Assembly: GCA_022701365.1 (NCBI GenBank)
Contig: JAKUHH010000167.1
Location: forward strand, 1 to 64,000
Length of the DNA stretch: 64,000 bases
Direction: 5' to 3'
Source of the DNA: Mycocentrospora acerina
Taxonomy: Eukaryota > Ascomycota > Dothideomycetes > Pleosporales
The notes under the pieces are model-generated. The model saw nothing but the letters and a program-made list of their open reading frames with translations, did no database searches and was not told the DNA's origin. Below, one piece after another: positions 54,940 to 64,000 of this stretch (the stretch's first letter is position 1; every line of letters begins with the position of its first letter). The translations under genes were made by a program, and so were the position numbers.

Positions 54940-55737
54940 CATTTTTTTTTATGTTTGTTTTTGTTTTTGTTTTTGTCTTTGTCTTTGGGATTGGGATTTG
55001 TGGCAGGGGATTCTGGGGTTTAGCGTGCATGGGATGGAGTGGGATGGGATGGGATGGGATGGGATAGAATCCAATACATTAGATTTAGACTAGAGTAGAA
55101 AAGACGCGGCATATGATACAGAACATTTAGATTCATGAATATTAGATTGCAATACTGGTCAAACTACCTTTTCGCCTTTCTCCCATTGCAAAGGTGTGTG
55201 TCAGTGCGGCTGAAATGTCGACAAAAAGCCATCCATCCATCCATCTGTCCCTTTACCATTTCATCTCACTTTGTTCCCAGTGTCCGAATACTTCCATCCC
55301 TATATATGTAATCTCCACTCATAGTAGCCCCGCAGCATGTCGGGTATTCTCCCCCTCCCCCTCTTCCATACTCGTAGTCCCCTCTTGCCAATCAATTAAT
55401 CAACCAACCAACCAACTAACTAACTAACCATCTATGCATGACCCTCTAACAAACGACAGGAGTCAAAGTAGACGTGGAAGCAGCAAACCCCTCCGTCTCC
55501 ATCAGAATTTTACTTTCCACCACCATCTAGTCCTCTGAATCGGATAGCACGGTCTAGTATCTGCCAACCTAGTCTGCCCTGTCCGGTACATGTCACCATC
55601 ATCGCCTCCGCCCCCGCCCCCGCCATCGGCGACCGCGACGGAAGAGGACATGATCTCATGGAATAAACAACGCCACATATCAAACTCTTTGTGAGTTAAT
55701 AGAAACAAATCGCCTCTTCTTACACCACCCCCACCCA
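54940..55737. other. Convergent spacer with simple repeats
   Basis: Between the 3' ends of the methyltransferase and the permease genes. Contains TTTTTG repeats (54950-54985), GGGAT repeats (about 55032-55066), CCATC repeats (55229-55243), AACC/AACT repeats (55400-55430) and a CCCCCG tract (55605-55625). No gene seen. Confidence 0.55.
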
Positions 55738-57878
55738 TCATCTACTGTCATACGGCTCCGTGCCCCTGACAATGTAAATCTGCCCGACCAAAACAGTCAT
55801 GCCGACAATCATTGTAATTGCTATAATGGGGAGATTGACGCGTGCGAATTCCAGGCCGCCGACGTGGATGTGCTTCCTGCCTAGGATGTCGCGCCATAGC
55901 ATCCCTGCGAGGGATGCGCTGAACGCCAGGCTAAAGGCGCCGTAGTTGAGGCCAATTGCCATGCTGTAGATTGTGCCCCAGAAGGTTCGGTTGGAAATCG
56001 GGATGCCGTTTTGTTGATGGATGGTTTGCCAGGCTTGGATGACGCGCGAGAGGAGGATGGCGGTGCCGATGTTGGTGCCGGCGAACTGCAAAGAGAAAAT
56101 GTGAGCGTTGTGAATTGGTTGGAGTTAGATTGGAGTATACTCGACTTACGTTGCAGAGAATGACGGAAATAAAGCCCATTCCACCGACGGCTCCGACAGT
56201 GCCGGTTTTATTTACCCAGTTGTCCCAACCGTGAGCGAAGACGGGAACCCATCCCTTGGTAACCAAGGCCTGTACCAAGACGAACATGCAGAATGCGAAC
56301 GGAATTAGAGCTAATGGCAAGTGGCTTAGCACAGTCATTGTGGTAGGGAATGTCTCTTGACACCACCGATATCTGTCCGCGATGAGCGATGCGAGAGATG
56401 TCGGCTCCTTCTCCTGGTGCGTTGCCAGTTTTCCTTCTTCACGGGCGACCTCCTTCTCGGGTGTACGACCAGAGGCGGCATTCGTGGAAGACTGTAGCTT
56501 CTCGTTCGATTTTTCAATTACATTGTTGTCAAAGCTGGCTGCAATCACGCCTGAATCTTCTTGAGCTGCTGACTTTCTTCTCGCTTCTGCTCGCTCTGAC
56601 TGTGCAAGCTCAAGTCTCTGCCTCCCTTCGTGCGCAATTTTTCTTGTCTCTTTTCTGTTGGCCCATCCCAGTGCGAGATCGAAGAAGAATAGGATCGTGG
56701 CAGCCGGAAGTGTGACCCAGAAAACAGGGCGTTCATGCCCGCTCGATGACGAGGCATTGAGGGCAAGTACCGTGATTAATGTGGCTGCCATAATCACTGC
56801 CCCAAACATTGCACCTTTCTTATCGAGAAACGGGTTTAGAATCTCTTCAAGAGATAGTTGCTTGTTTTTGGCATCATCAACAACGGGATCATCGTCTGGC
56901 TCCTCCAATTCCCCTTTGGCGTACGGAATGTTGGGATTAACGGGCTTTTTGTTCTTGATCTCGTCGGGAAGATCCTCCATTTTGATGGTTGATGGGATTA
57001 GAGATTCATCATGGAAGATGATGTAAAGTAAGAAGGGGAACAATACAATGCCAGTCACTACCACAGGTACAATGACATTGGCGCTGTACTTGATGAATGT
57101 AATCTCAAATGCACCGGCGAGAACGAGATTAGTAGGATTCGATGAGACAAGAATGGTGGACGCGATATTGGCCACCGAGAACTGAGTGTAGATCCAGGCT
57201 CGCGGATGCTTAATATTACTCGATACTCGCGTCATGTAGGAGAGAAAGGCGGTTCCGGATAGAATGATTGGATCGTTCCCAATTAAAGCTGTAAGGGCGA
57301 AGAAAAATGTGTACAGGAAGAAGTAGAGTCGGTGCCCGACTTTGCCACCTTTTTGCAGGACTTTGAATGCCAACCATCTGATCAGCCCAGACGCGTCGAC
57401 GGAGATTGCAATGTATGCGAGAGATATGAAAAACAGCATGATGTCGTATGGCGAGATGTTCTGTGCTCCTATCGTGCCATCGTGCACTTCTTTGCGTCCG
57501 ATTGCCTGAATGGCAAGTAGAAATAGGTCGGCTACCAAGGGTGCTGTGATGAAATTCATGGGGAACCCGAATCGAACAAACAGGCTTGGTTTGCCATTCA
57601 GTGATCTAGAATAGTCTCTTGAAGAAGATATGATGCGTAATTTCCTGAAAACACTGATCAAGGCAGTCCATAACAGTCTAGGAACATAGATCGGAATGTG
57701 GAACGGAAATAACACATTGATGTCTGCATGGGAAAACGTTAATATGGAGACCTGACCTGCGAGTGTATCTAGACTTACTGGTCAAGACGAAAACAATCAA
57801 TGTTATTATCGATCGCCACTCCTTGATTTTACTTGTATCAAGATCCTGCTCTTCCTGAGCGGCGCGTTGTAAAAGCAT
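55738..57878 (-). CDS. ArsB/citrate-transporter-like permease (SLC13 superfamily)
   Basis: Three exons on the minus strand: 57878-57779, 57723-56150 and 56085-55738, 673 residues. The ion-transporter superfamily includes arsenite pumps, NhaD antiporters and dicarboxylate carriers. Seen: helices in order from T-L-I-V-F-V-L-T; F-P-M-N-F-I-T-A-P-L-V-A-D-L-F-L-L-A; D-I-M-L-F-F-I-S-L-A-Y-I-A; G-N-D-P-I-I-L-S-G-T-A-F; V-S-S-N-P-T-N-L-V-L-A-G-A-F; and the second half beginning after a long hydrophilic loop (about 380-470, Lys/Glu/Ala-rich) with G-T-V-G-A-V-G-G-M-G-F and F-A-G-T-N-I-G-T-A-I-L-L at the intron 2 joint. The duplicated S-N-P-T-N and G-T-N-I-G motifs are superfamily features. Which ion is moved is not clear; no ArsA ATPase gene is nearby. 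Confidence 0.8.
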
Positions 57879-58485
57879 TTTGCCGTACAGTTGCCCTTAC
57901 AAACAAGATCGTGCACCGATATTTGGACTTTCTGTAAATAAAAAATTATTTAGGCTAATCTTCACGTTGAACGATTTTGATGATCTGCTTACGTATGGAG
58001 CTGTCTGCAGGGTAGGGTAGGCGGCGTGCACAGTTAACTACACACGCATTTGGACGACCACGCCCGGTGACTTGAACCGAATTCGATAATCGCACAAAAA
58101 TGCCATGGCAATGCACAGGGTACGTGAGGCTCTTGTACGGAAGATCTCTGTATGAAAGTTGGTAAGAAACGCTAAATGCCAAGGTGAGATCATCAGTTGT
58201 GCTGCCCGTGCAGCTTGGCCCACCACTCATTAGGAAGGACCGACTGCTCTAACGGAACATCCACCGTAGCTCAGCCCCCTCTTAATGCTAAGGCAAGCAC
58301 AAAGAACGCACCAAGAACACACCGGTGAGGATGATATTCCCGCGATTGGGCGACGGTGTGAACGCCTCATTCGTCAAAGAGCCTCATACAGAGCGCACCA
58401 CGCTCAGAGTCTTCATCTTCAACTTTCACAAATGTGATGCGTCCAACTTCTCTAGTCTCAACTACTTCAATAGTAGCACGTAGAT
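57879..58485. promoter_or_regulatory. Shared divergent promoter region
   Basis: 607 bp between the start codons of the permease (minus) and the four-exon membrane protein (plus). Both genes encode membrane proteins, so co-regulation is possible. No motif identified; small open frames here are featureless. Confidence 0.5.
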
Positions 58486-60377
58486 ATGCCAGCGATCCCA
58501 GCGCTATATGTTATATCTGCACGCAATATTACCAACGCTACGTCACCAGCCACCGACGCAAACAGCTACTCCGTACCCGTTGTGTGTGCGTGGCCCACAT
58601 CGGGCCAGTATGGACCTGGCTCTCGAGTTTTGTACGGTTCTCAACACTAGAAAGATTTTTCCCATCCCAGCCAATCACGGAATTAACAAACGTGTCTCAG
58701 GTATTACGTCCTTGTAGCCACATGCGTGTTTGCGCGCAAGACAGAGTGGCTTCGGAATGCGTGCCTAGCTGCGGCGTTGGTGTTCCCCGCGGTTGCTGCG
58801 ATTCACTCCCTCGTGCTTGCATCCGTGCACGTAAATGGTCAGACACCCTTCAACACCCAAGATCTCCAAGACTATGTTTAGGGAGACTGACATGCACGTT
58901 TTTCTAGGCGCGGTAGATATGGATATCTGGGGTGCTTTCCAGTTCTGCTCAATCGCAATACTGGCAGCGCCATTGACGGTCCGGCGATCAAGCACGTATT
59001 TCAACGACCCTGGGCGCAACATCATCTTCTTGTGGACTATTCTGATCCTCATGGGTCTTGTGGCTCTGTGTGTTGAATTCTATCGTGTCACGCCCACTGC
59101 CTGCAAGTTTGATGATGCTGGTAGTCCAATTCCACATGGTGCAGCTAACTTTCCATACGGTCAAGCCATGTGTGGCATGATTTGCTCCGAACAGACCACT
59201 ACTTCTCCGATGCGAGGCGGCGCTGCAAACAATGTTTATGTGATTCCTGTACCGAACAGACTGACTTTCAATGCAGCCATGTTGCTTGCCGCAGGATTCT
59301 GTATACCTGCTATTCTGAGCTTGATATTCACCTGGGACAAGATCCTCGAGATTAACTGGAAGAAACGGGGCGAGACATTGCCACTCGACGAACCAATTGA
59401 AGGTGCCACCGTTACTGTTGGTGAGATGAAGGGTATCAACAGAATGGTCAGGCTATTTCTAGAGGTTATCGAGATTCCTGTGTTTGGAGGAGCTGTACTT
59501 GCAATACTCGGTATCGGTGAAGCCAACTTCTTCAGCAGGCAGGTCATGTGGCAAACCGAGCCCATGGCATCGGTCGGTAAGTGTAATCCATAGCCTGTGT
59601 TGAATATCAACTAATGTCTGTGTGAACACAGGCCAGTGGACTCCCATTGCAGGAACCGTCCTGGCTGCTGTGGGGTCACTCTATCTGCTCTGGACGGCAA
59701 AGGGCGGTCCTACAGAAGAGAAGAACAAAGGCATACGATACACAAACTCCAACTCATCGTGCCAATGTCACTCCAGTGTCCGTAATCCATCACCCCGTGG
59801 TGCCGCCACCACCATATATCATAGCCCAGAAAGACTTCCAAGCGGCAATGCTTTGGGATTATGGTCCCCCTCCCCCAACGACCTAGGTCTTATTCCCACC
59901 ATCACGCACCCAGGCCACGACCTAGACGCACAATCCAACGAGCCCCAGCAAACCCAAGACAACATACCATCCGCGGGCCGCCACCGAGTCCGCCAATGGT
60001 TCACCTCTGCCGCCGACTACCTCGGCAAAGCCGCCCACGACAAGCTCTCGACCTCCGACTACCCCGACCTCCGCGCCCACCACTTCCCCATCGTCCCCGG
60101 CGAAGAGTTCCGCAACCCAGCCATCCACCGCATCAGCTCGCAGTACAGCTATTTCCGCGAGCAGAACCTGCGCGCGAGCAGCTACGCCGCGAGCGTGGCG
60201 TCGACGTCTGGCGTCGTCGTCGTCACCACAGACATGGAACTCGGCTCTCCACGTGCAGATGCTAGTAGTAGCAGCAGTCCTGGGCCGCCGCGCCCAGACA
60301 CAGAAGTCCTGAGACCCCCAAAGCGACGCGATACCCTTGAAGTGCCTGTCCCGGCACATGTCCATTCTAGAACATGA
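58486..60377 (+). CDS. Unrecognised fungal multi-pass membrane protein
   Basis: Four exons assembled by phase: 58486-58631, 58701-58837, 58908-59576 and 59632-60377, 565 residues. An N-terminal outside segment with N-x-T sites (A-R-N-I-T-N-A-T-S) is followed by helices: Y-Y-V-L-V-A-T-C-V-F; a Trp/Arg loop; A-C-L-A-A-A-L-V-F-P-A-V-A-A-I; A-F-Q-F-C-S-I-A-I-L-A-A-P-L; I-I-F-L-W-T-I-L-I-L-M-G-L-V-A-L; A-M-L-L-A-A-G-F-C-I-P-A-I-L-S-L; V-F-G-G-A-V-L-A-I-L-G-I-G; I-A-G-T-V-L-A-A-V-G-S-L. The C-terminal 200 residues are hydrophilic and rich in Ser and Pro. The intron donors GTACGG and GTCAGA are less usual but give a continuous, family-like protein. It resembles uncharacterised fungal membrane proteins of about 8 helices; function unknown. 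It is divergent from the permease gene. Confidence 0.7.
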
Positions 60378-61031
60378 ACACGTCTATTCTAGAACACAAA
60401 CATGAATTACAGCAAAGATGGACTAGGGAAAGTTTCTGCACCACATCAGAACAAGCGGTGTAGTGGTGTATTTGGGAGGTGAAGTTGAAAGTCGAGGATG
60501 AGACCAACTACACTGCGACTTTCAACTCACTCTCTCGCTCTCTTTCTGGCGAGATTCGCGCACCACTACACACCTATCATGTTCACAAAGGATGGTAGGG
60601 AGGATTTATACGCCTGCTTGGGCGACGGAGAACATCGACTTGTCAAATCGGAAAATGATTGGAAAGTCAGATGAGGGTAGGGGCAGGCGTGGCGATACCC
60701 GCCAATAGAGTCGATACCCATCAGTAGAGTTGACACCTGTGCACGATAGTGTTTCCGTGGGTAGCAATGTGGAATAGGAGGAAGTAGATGGGGATATAAA
60801 TAGCGGGGGTTTGTACGTGAGACGATTTGGGTGTGGAAGTAAAGACTTGGATGTATTAAGATGGAAGAGTATTATATCCTTCGCATTGATTCAGATGTTT
60901 TGTTCCATGCGAGAATTCCTACGCTCTGGGCACGTGATGTATGAAGTGTGCCATGTGCTGTGTGCTGTGTTTGCGCCTGGCTCCATCCATACGGTTTCTC
61001 ACACTTTCTTTCCATGTACATACTCTTCCTC
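60378..61031. other. Convergent spacer with inverted repeat
   Basis: Between the 3' ends of the membrane-protein and Swd1 genes. Two nested inverted repeats: outer arms GTGTAGTGGTG (60458-60468) and complement (60561-60571), inner arms GTTGAAAGTCG (60484-60494) and complement (60516-60526). A TATAAATA sits at 60795-60802, although no coding gene follows. Could mark an unannotated RNA; nothing else supports that. Confidence 0.5.
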
Positions 61032-62785
61032 TCACCCAGCTCGGCGTCTTTTGGTGCCGTTTTGCACTGCGTTCCCGTTAGCTCTTCTGACCTCGTCACC
61101 GCTGACGCCGACATCGTCGTCGTTCATCCACTCTCTCCCCGCCCCGGGACTTCTGCGCCTGAACTGACCGGCACCGACAGCAACAACTTCGTCCTCGCTG
61201 TCACTCGCTTCAATGTCCAGCAACACGGGCATTCTGAATTCCGCCTCGGTGACGGATATCTCCTTGTCGGTGCTTAGCGTCTTGACGGGCTCGATGGTGA
61301 GGACGTCGACTTCCTCGTCTTCCTGGTCGAGGCGCCGCTTGTGCAGCTCTTCGAGGGGCTGGATGTCGAATTCGTCTTCGCGTTCAATATATTCGACATT
61401 TTCCTCGACTTCCATGAAATCGGGGGCGAGGGCAGACCAGCGCTGGGGCTGAGGGATGGACCAGAGCCAGATGCGACCCGAGTCCACGCCGACCGCAGCG
61501 ACAAAGGGGCGCAGGGGATGCCACTGCAATTGTTAGTAAGTAGCGCTACAAATGATAAAGGAGCCCATACCTCAACCACAGATATCTCCTCCTTTGTGCC
61601 TTCAAGAATCTTGACCAAACTACCCTGTCTGCGTTCCCAAACGTATATGTGGTGGTTCATCCAGGTAGAGGCAGTGACATATTCGCCGGTTGGACTGAAG
61701 GAGACGTGGTTCCACGACAGCCTTTGGACGAGATCCTGGAACTTGTGCTCGATTTCGAACTGAAGAGTGTCAAAGTCGAGTTTTGGGTCGCTGAGATCGG
61801 GCAGATGGAGAGTCCTGACAATCCTGTCGCTGGAGTTGATTACCAGGTCTCTCCCAGAAGGTGTCAGACGGATGTAGACAATGATGTTGTTGGTGGCCCT
61901 GTATGAGTACTGGACCTCGTGTGACGTTGCGTCGATGATGTTCAGCCAGCCCTTGTTCGTGCCTGCTATGATGTGCTCGCCAGAGGGCGTGAAGAGGGTC
62001 ATGGTGGTTGTCTGCTTGGCGTCCTGGGCGGTCTGCTTCTCCGAGGTGTTGTCGCGCTCCGTCTGGGAGCGGCGCGGGGCAGAGGGGATGGTGTGCTTGA
62101 CGGGGATCTGGGCAGACATGTCGACGATGACGGGCTGGTCTTCGAAGAGGGCAGCGACAAAGAGCATGCTGGGCAGGGGTTAGGGAGGGTGGGCGGCCGC
62201 AGGTGCATGTACACTGACTGGTTCTTTGGGTGCAGCTCGGCGATGAAGATGGCGGCCTCGAAGCGGACGGTGCGCACGCGGGAGCCATCGTTGAGGTCCC
62301 ACAGCACGCACTTCCAGTCCTGGCCGGCGCTCAAGAGGTAGCGGTCGTTGGTGGACCAGCTGAGCGACTGGACCTGGCGCGTGTGGCCGCGCAGCTTGCG
62401 GGCGACGCCGTTGGTCTCGATGTCGAAGACGACGACGATGCCATCGTGCTGGAGGGTGGTTAGCGGGTGGTTGGTGGGTGGTTAGTGGGCAGGTATGTGT
62501 GGGCAGGTATGTGTGGGCAGGTATGTGTGGGCAGGCGTGGGAGGGCAGGCGTGGGCAGGCGTGGAAAGGTAGGTATAGGCAGGCGTGGGCAGGCGTACAC
62601 GGCCAGAGGCAAGCAGGTCGCCGCGGTGGCTGAAGCGGATCGAGGTGGAATGGCCGCTGCCTGGCGCCGTGTCAGTGAGTGGGCTGGGGCAGGCAGCGCG
62701 GCAGGCAAGACTCACGCAGGCGGCCGGTGATGACCTCGGGGCAGTCCTGGGCCAGCACAAAGGGGTCAACGAGCGACAGGTTCAT
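61032..62785 (-). CDS. SWD1: Swd1/RBBP5-type WD40 subunit of COMPASS
   Basis: Five exons on the minus strand: 62785-62716, 62660-62599, 62448-62219, 62168-61571 and 61523-61032, 483 residues. Swd1 is a structural subunit of the Set1/COMPASS histone H3K4 methyltransferase. The N-terminus begins M-N-L-S-L-V-D-P-F, as in the family. WD-type blades are seen at S-I-R-F-S-H-R-G-D-L-L-A-S-G, V-Q-S-L-S-W-S-T-N-D-R-Y-L-L-S-A-G-Q-D-W-K-C-V-L-W-D, V-A-A-L-F-E-D-Q-P-V-I-V-D, F-S-P-T-G-E-Y-V-T-A-S-T-W-M-N-H-H-I-Y-V-W-E and W-H-P-L-R-P-F-V-A-A-V-G-V-D-S-G-R-I-W-L-W. The acidic C-terminal tail (E-V-E-E-N-V-E-Y-I-E-R-E-D-E-F) is typical of RBBP5/Swd1. Splice phases fit. Intron 2 contains a GGGCAGGTATGTGT minisatellite. 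Confidence 0.9.
62462..62597. repeat. Minisatellite inside a Swd1 intron
   Basis: Three clean copies of a 14-base unit GGGCAGGTATGTGT (from about 62487) followed by variants GGGCAGGCGTG. It makes up nearly all of the Swd1 gene's second intron (62449-62598). Confidence 0.85.
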
Positions 62786-63479
62786 CGCGGGGGTCACGTG
62801 TCCGTGGTGGTGTGCTCATCGCCAGGCCGTGGCAGTGGCAGCGAGTGGCAGTGGCAGCGGCAGTGGCAGTGGCAGCTCCAGCAGCACCAGCACCAGCATT
62901 TTCGCAGACGCGACCGTGCATGCGCGCAGAGTGAATGGCCGCAAATCAGACGGGTCGCGGGTGGTCGTGAGCGGGCGCGCCACATGCGGCCTAGCGCGCC
63001 CGGGGGCCATGGCTGCTCCGTTTCAGACAGCACTCGTCGGTGAGCGCGCCTCCCTCTGCCTCTCGCCCACCCCCAAGACCGCCCTCGCCCATCTCCCCCG
63101 GCCGCCCGTCTATCAGCGCGCGCGTCCGCCTCTCGCCCGCTCCCGTCTGCGCTGCACGCAGAGCTCTCTTGTGCGCGCTCGCCTCCCGCCCCCCGAGTCG
63201 CGCGACTGCTGCGAGCCCCCGACCCGTTGCAGCCTCTGCCTGCAGGCTCTCTTCTGCGACAGCACCGCCCCAGCGCATCGCGCCTCATCGACACACGCGA
63301 CGAGCTGCCTGCACGTCTACTGCCGCACGCTTGTACGCCGTTCGACAGCTTGACCCAGCGCCCGGCGTGGCTACCGCGTCCGCATCAGCAGTGGCGCTCT
63401 CTCACCGACCCGCCACCGACTCCTGCCAGAACCGCACCCAGCCACTCTTCCACCTGCAACCCTTTTCCACGCCGCCATC
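62786..63479. promoter_or_regulatory. Shared promoter of Swd1 and RPB1 genes
   Basis: 694 bp between the start codons of two genes facing away from each other. Contains a GGCAGT hexamer tract (62827-62880). Long open frames in this GC-rich stretch (for example on + from 63040) are by-products and lack protein features. Confidence 0.5.
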
Positions 63480-64000
63480 ATGCCGCCGCCCGGCGCGCCC
63501 GCAGTTTCGAAATGTCCGCTCCGGACCATCAAGGAGATCCAGTTCGGGCTGCTGTCTCCCGAGGAGATCAAGGCCATGAGCGTCTGCCACATCCTGTACC
63601 CGGAGACCATGGACGAGGTCAAGCAGCGCCCCCGCGAGCAGGGCCTGAACGACCCTCGCCTCGGCACCATCGACCGCATGTACACGTGCCAGACGTGCAA
63701 GGAGGACATCCAGGTCTGCCCTGGCCATTTTGGCCACATTGAGCTGCACACGCCCGTCTTCCACGTCGGTGAGTGCATTTTGCCTCTAATCACACGGCAG
63801 CCGCAGCAGCAGAACTGACAAACTTGCAGGCTTCGTCGTCAAGATCAAGAAGATCCTTGAGACGGTGTGCCATACGTGCGGGCTCATCAAGGCTGACTAC
63901 GTAAGTCTTCCAGGCGAAGACGAACACAGCAGAACTTGGGACACCCTGTACTGACTGCAATCTTTAGAACCATCCAGACTGGTCTGCGGCCATAAAAAAA
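63480..64000 (+). CDS. RPB1: RNA polymerase II largest subunit RPB1, N-terminal part
   Basis: Three exons seen before the window ends: 63480-63768, 63830-63900 and 63968 to at least 64000, giving the first 131 residues; the gene continues past the window edge. RPB1 carries the catalytic centre and the C-terminal repeat domain of Pol II. Seen: V-S-K-C-P-L-R-T-I-K-E-I-Q-F-G-L-L-S-P-E-E-I-K-A-M-S-V, G-L-N-D-P-R-L-G-T-I-D, and the clamp zinc site C70-x2-C73-x6-C80-P-G-H-F-G-H, followed by K-I-K-K-I-L-E-T-V-C-H-T-C with C110 and C113, which complete it. The order is diagnostic. Introns start GTGAGT and GTAAGT, both phases fit. Partial: 3' end missing. Confidence 0.96.

Noticed and set aside
60795..60802. 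TATAAATA as promoter of a gene
   Set aside because: No coding frame of interest follows before the convergent Swd1 3' end; kept only as a note.
63040..63742. Pro/Arg/Ser-rich plus-strand frames overlapping the RPB1 start
   Set aside because: Overlap the true RPB1 exon in another frame and lack protein features.

Overview
The window is nuclear DNA of a filamentous ascomycete, most likely a Dothideomycete and possibly a member of the Pleosporales. This rests on gene families and architecture: short GT-AG introns (mostly 45-110 bp), RTA1-like and sulfate permease membrane proteins, a fungal NACHT/NB-ARC-TPR receptor, fungal Nup2, Dsk2, Mcr1 and Swd1, and the start of RPB1. The genus is not decided. 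Coding models below were assembled by hand from reading frame, splice signals and phase. Exon lengths sum to a multiple of three in every multi-exon model that ends inside the window. No transcript evidence was available.

The window has two halves. Positions 1 to about 12.4 kb are AT-rich and gene-poor. They begin with about 490 bp that has no CpG, typical of repeat-induced point mutation, and hold decayed inverted-repeat elements. Genes there are an unrecognised membrane protein, an RTA1-like protein, a tiny Pmp3-type proteolipid and an unrecognised 148-residue protein. From about 12.5 kb to the end the DNA is gene-dense and GC-richer.

Order from 12.5 kb: SPRY protein (-); AtuA-like acyclic terpene utilisation protein (-) head-to-head with a CaiB/BaiF family III CoA-transferase (+); metallo-beta-lactamase-like protein (+) tail-to-tail with a NACHT/NB-ARC-TPR receptor (-); D-lactate dehydrogenase (cytochrome) (-); basic, Ser-rich hypothetical protein (-); Nup2-type FG nucleoporin (+); F-box protein (-); sulfate permease (-); hypothetical proteins; NADH-cytochrome b5 reductase (+); low-complexity acidic protein (+); quinone-oxidoreductase-like MDR enzyme (-); Dsk2 ubiquitin shuttle (+); family 16 methyltransferase (+); ArsB/citrate-transporter-like permease (-) divergent from an unrecognised membrane protein (+); COMPASS subunit Swd1 (-) divergent from RPB1 (+, runs off the window).

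Most genes are unrelated housekeeping functions. Three pairs look functionally or regulatorily linked: AtuA-like/CoA-transferase (possible catabolic pair with a 592-bp shared promoter), Swd1/RPB1 (both act in Pol II transcription), and the permease/membrane protein pair. Nothing in the window is clearly a new multi-gene system. The strongest leads are the AtuA/CoA-transferase pair, the NLR, a split-start Pmp3 gene, a soluble SPRY protein with a PPxY motif, and a second possible start for Nup2.
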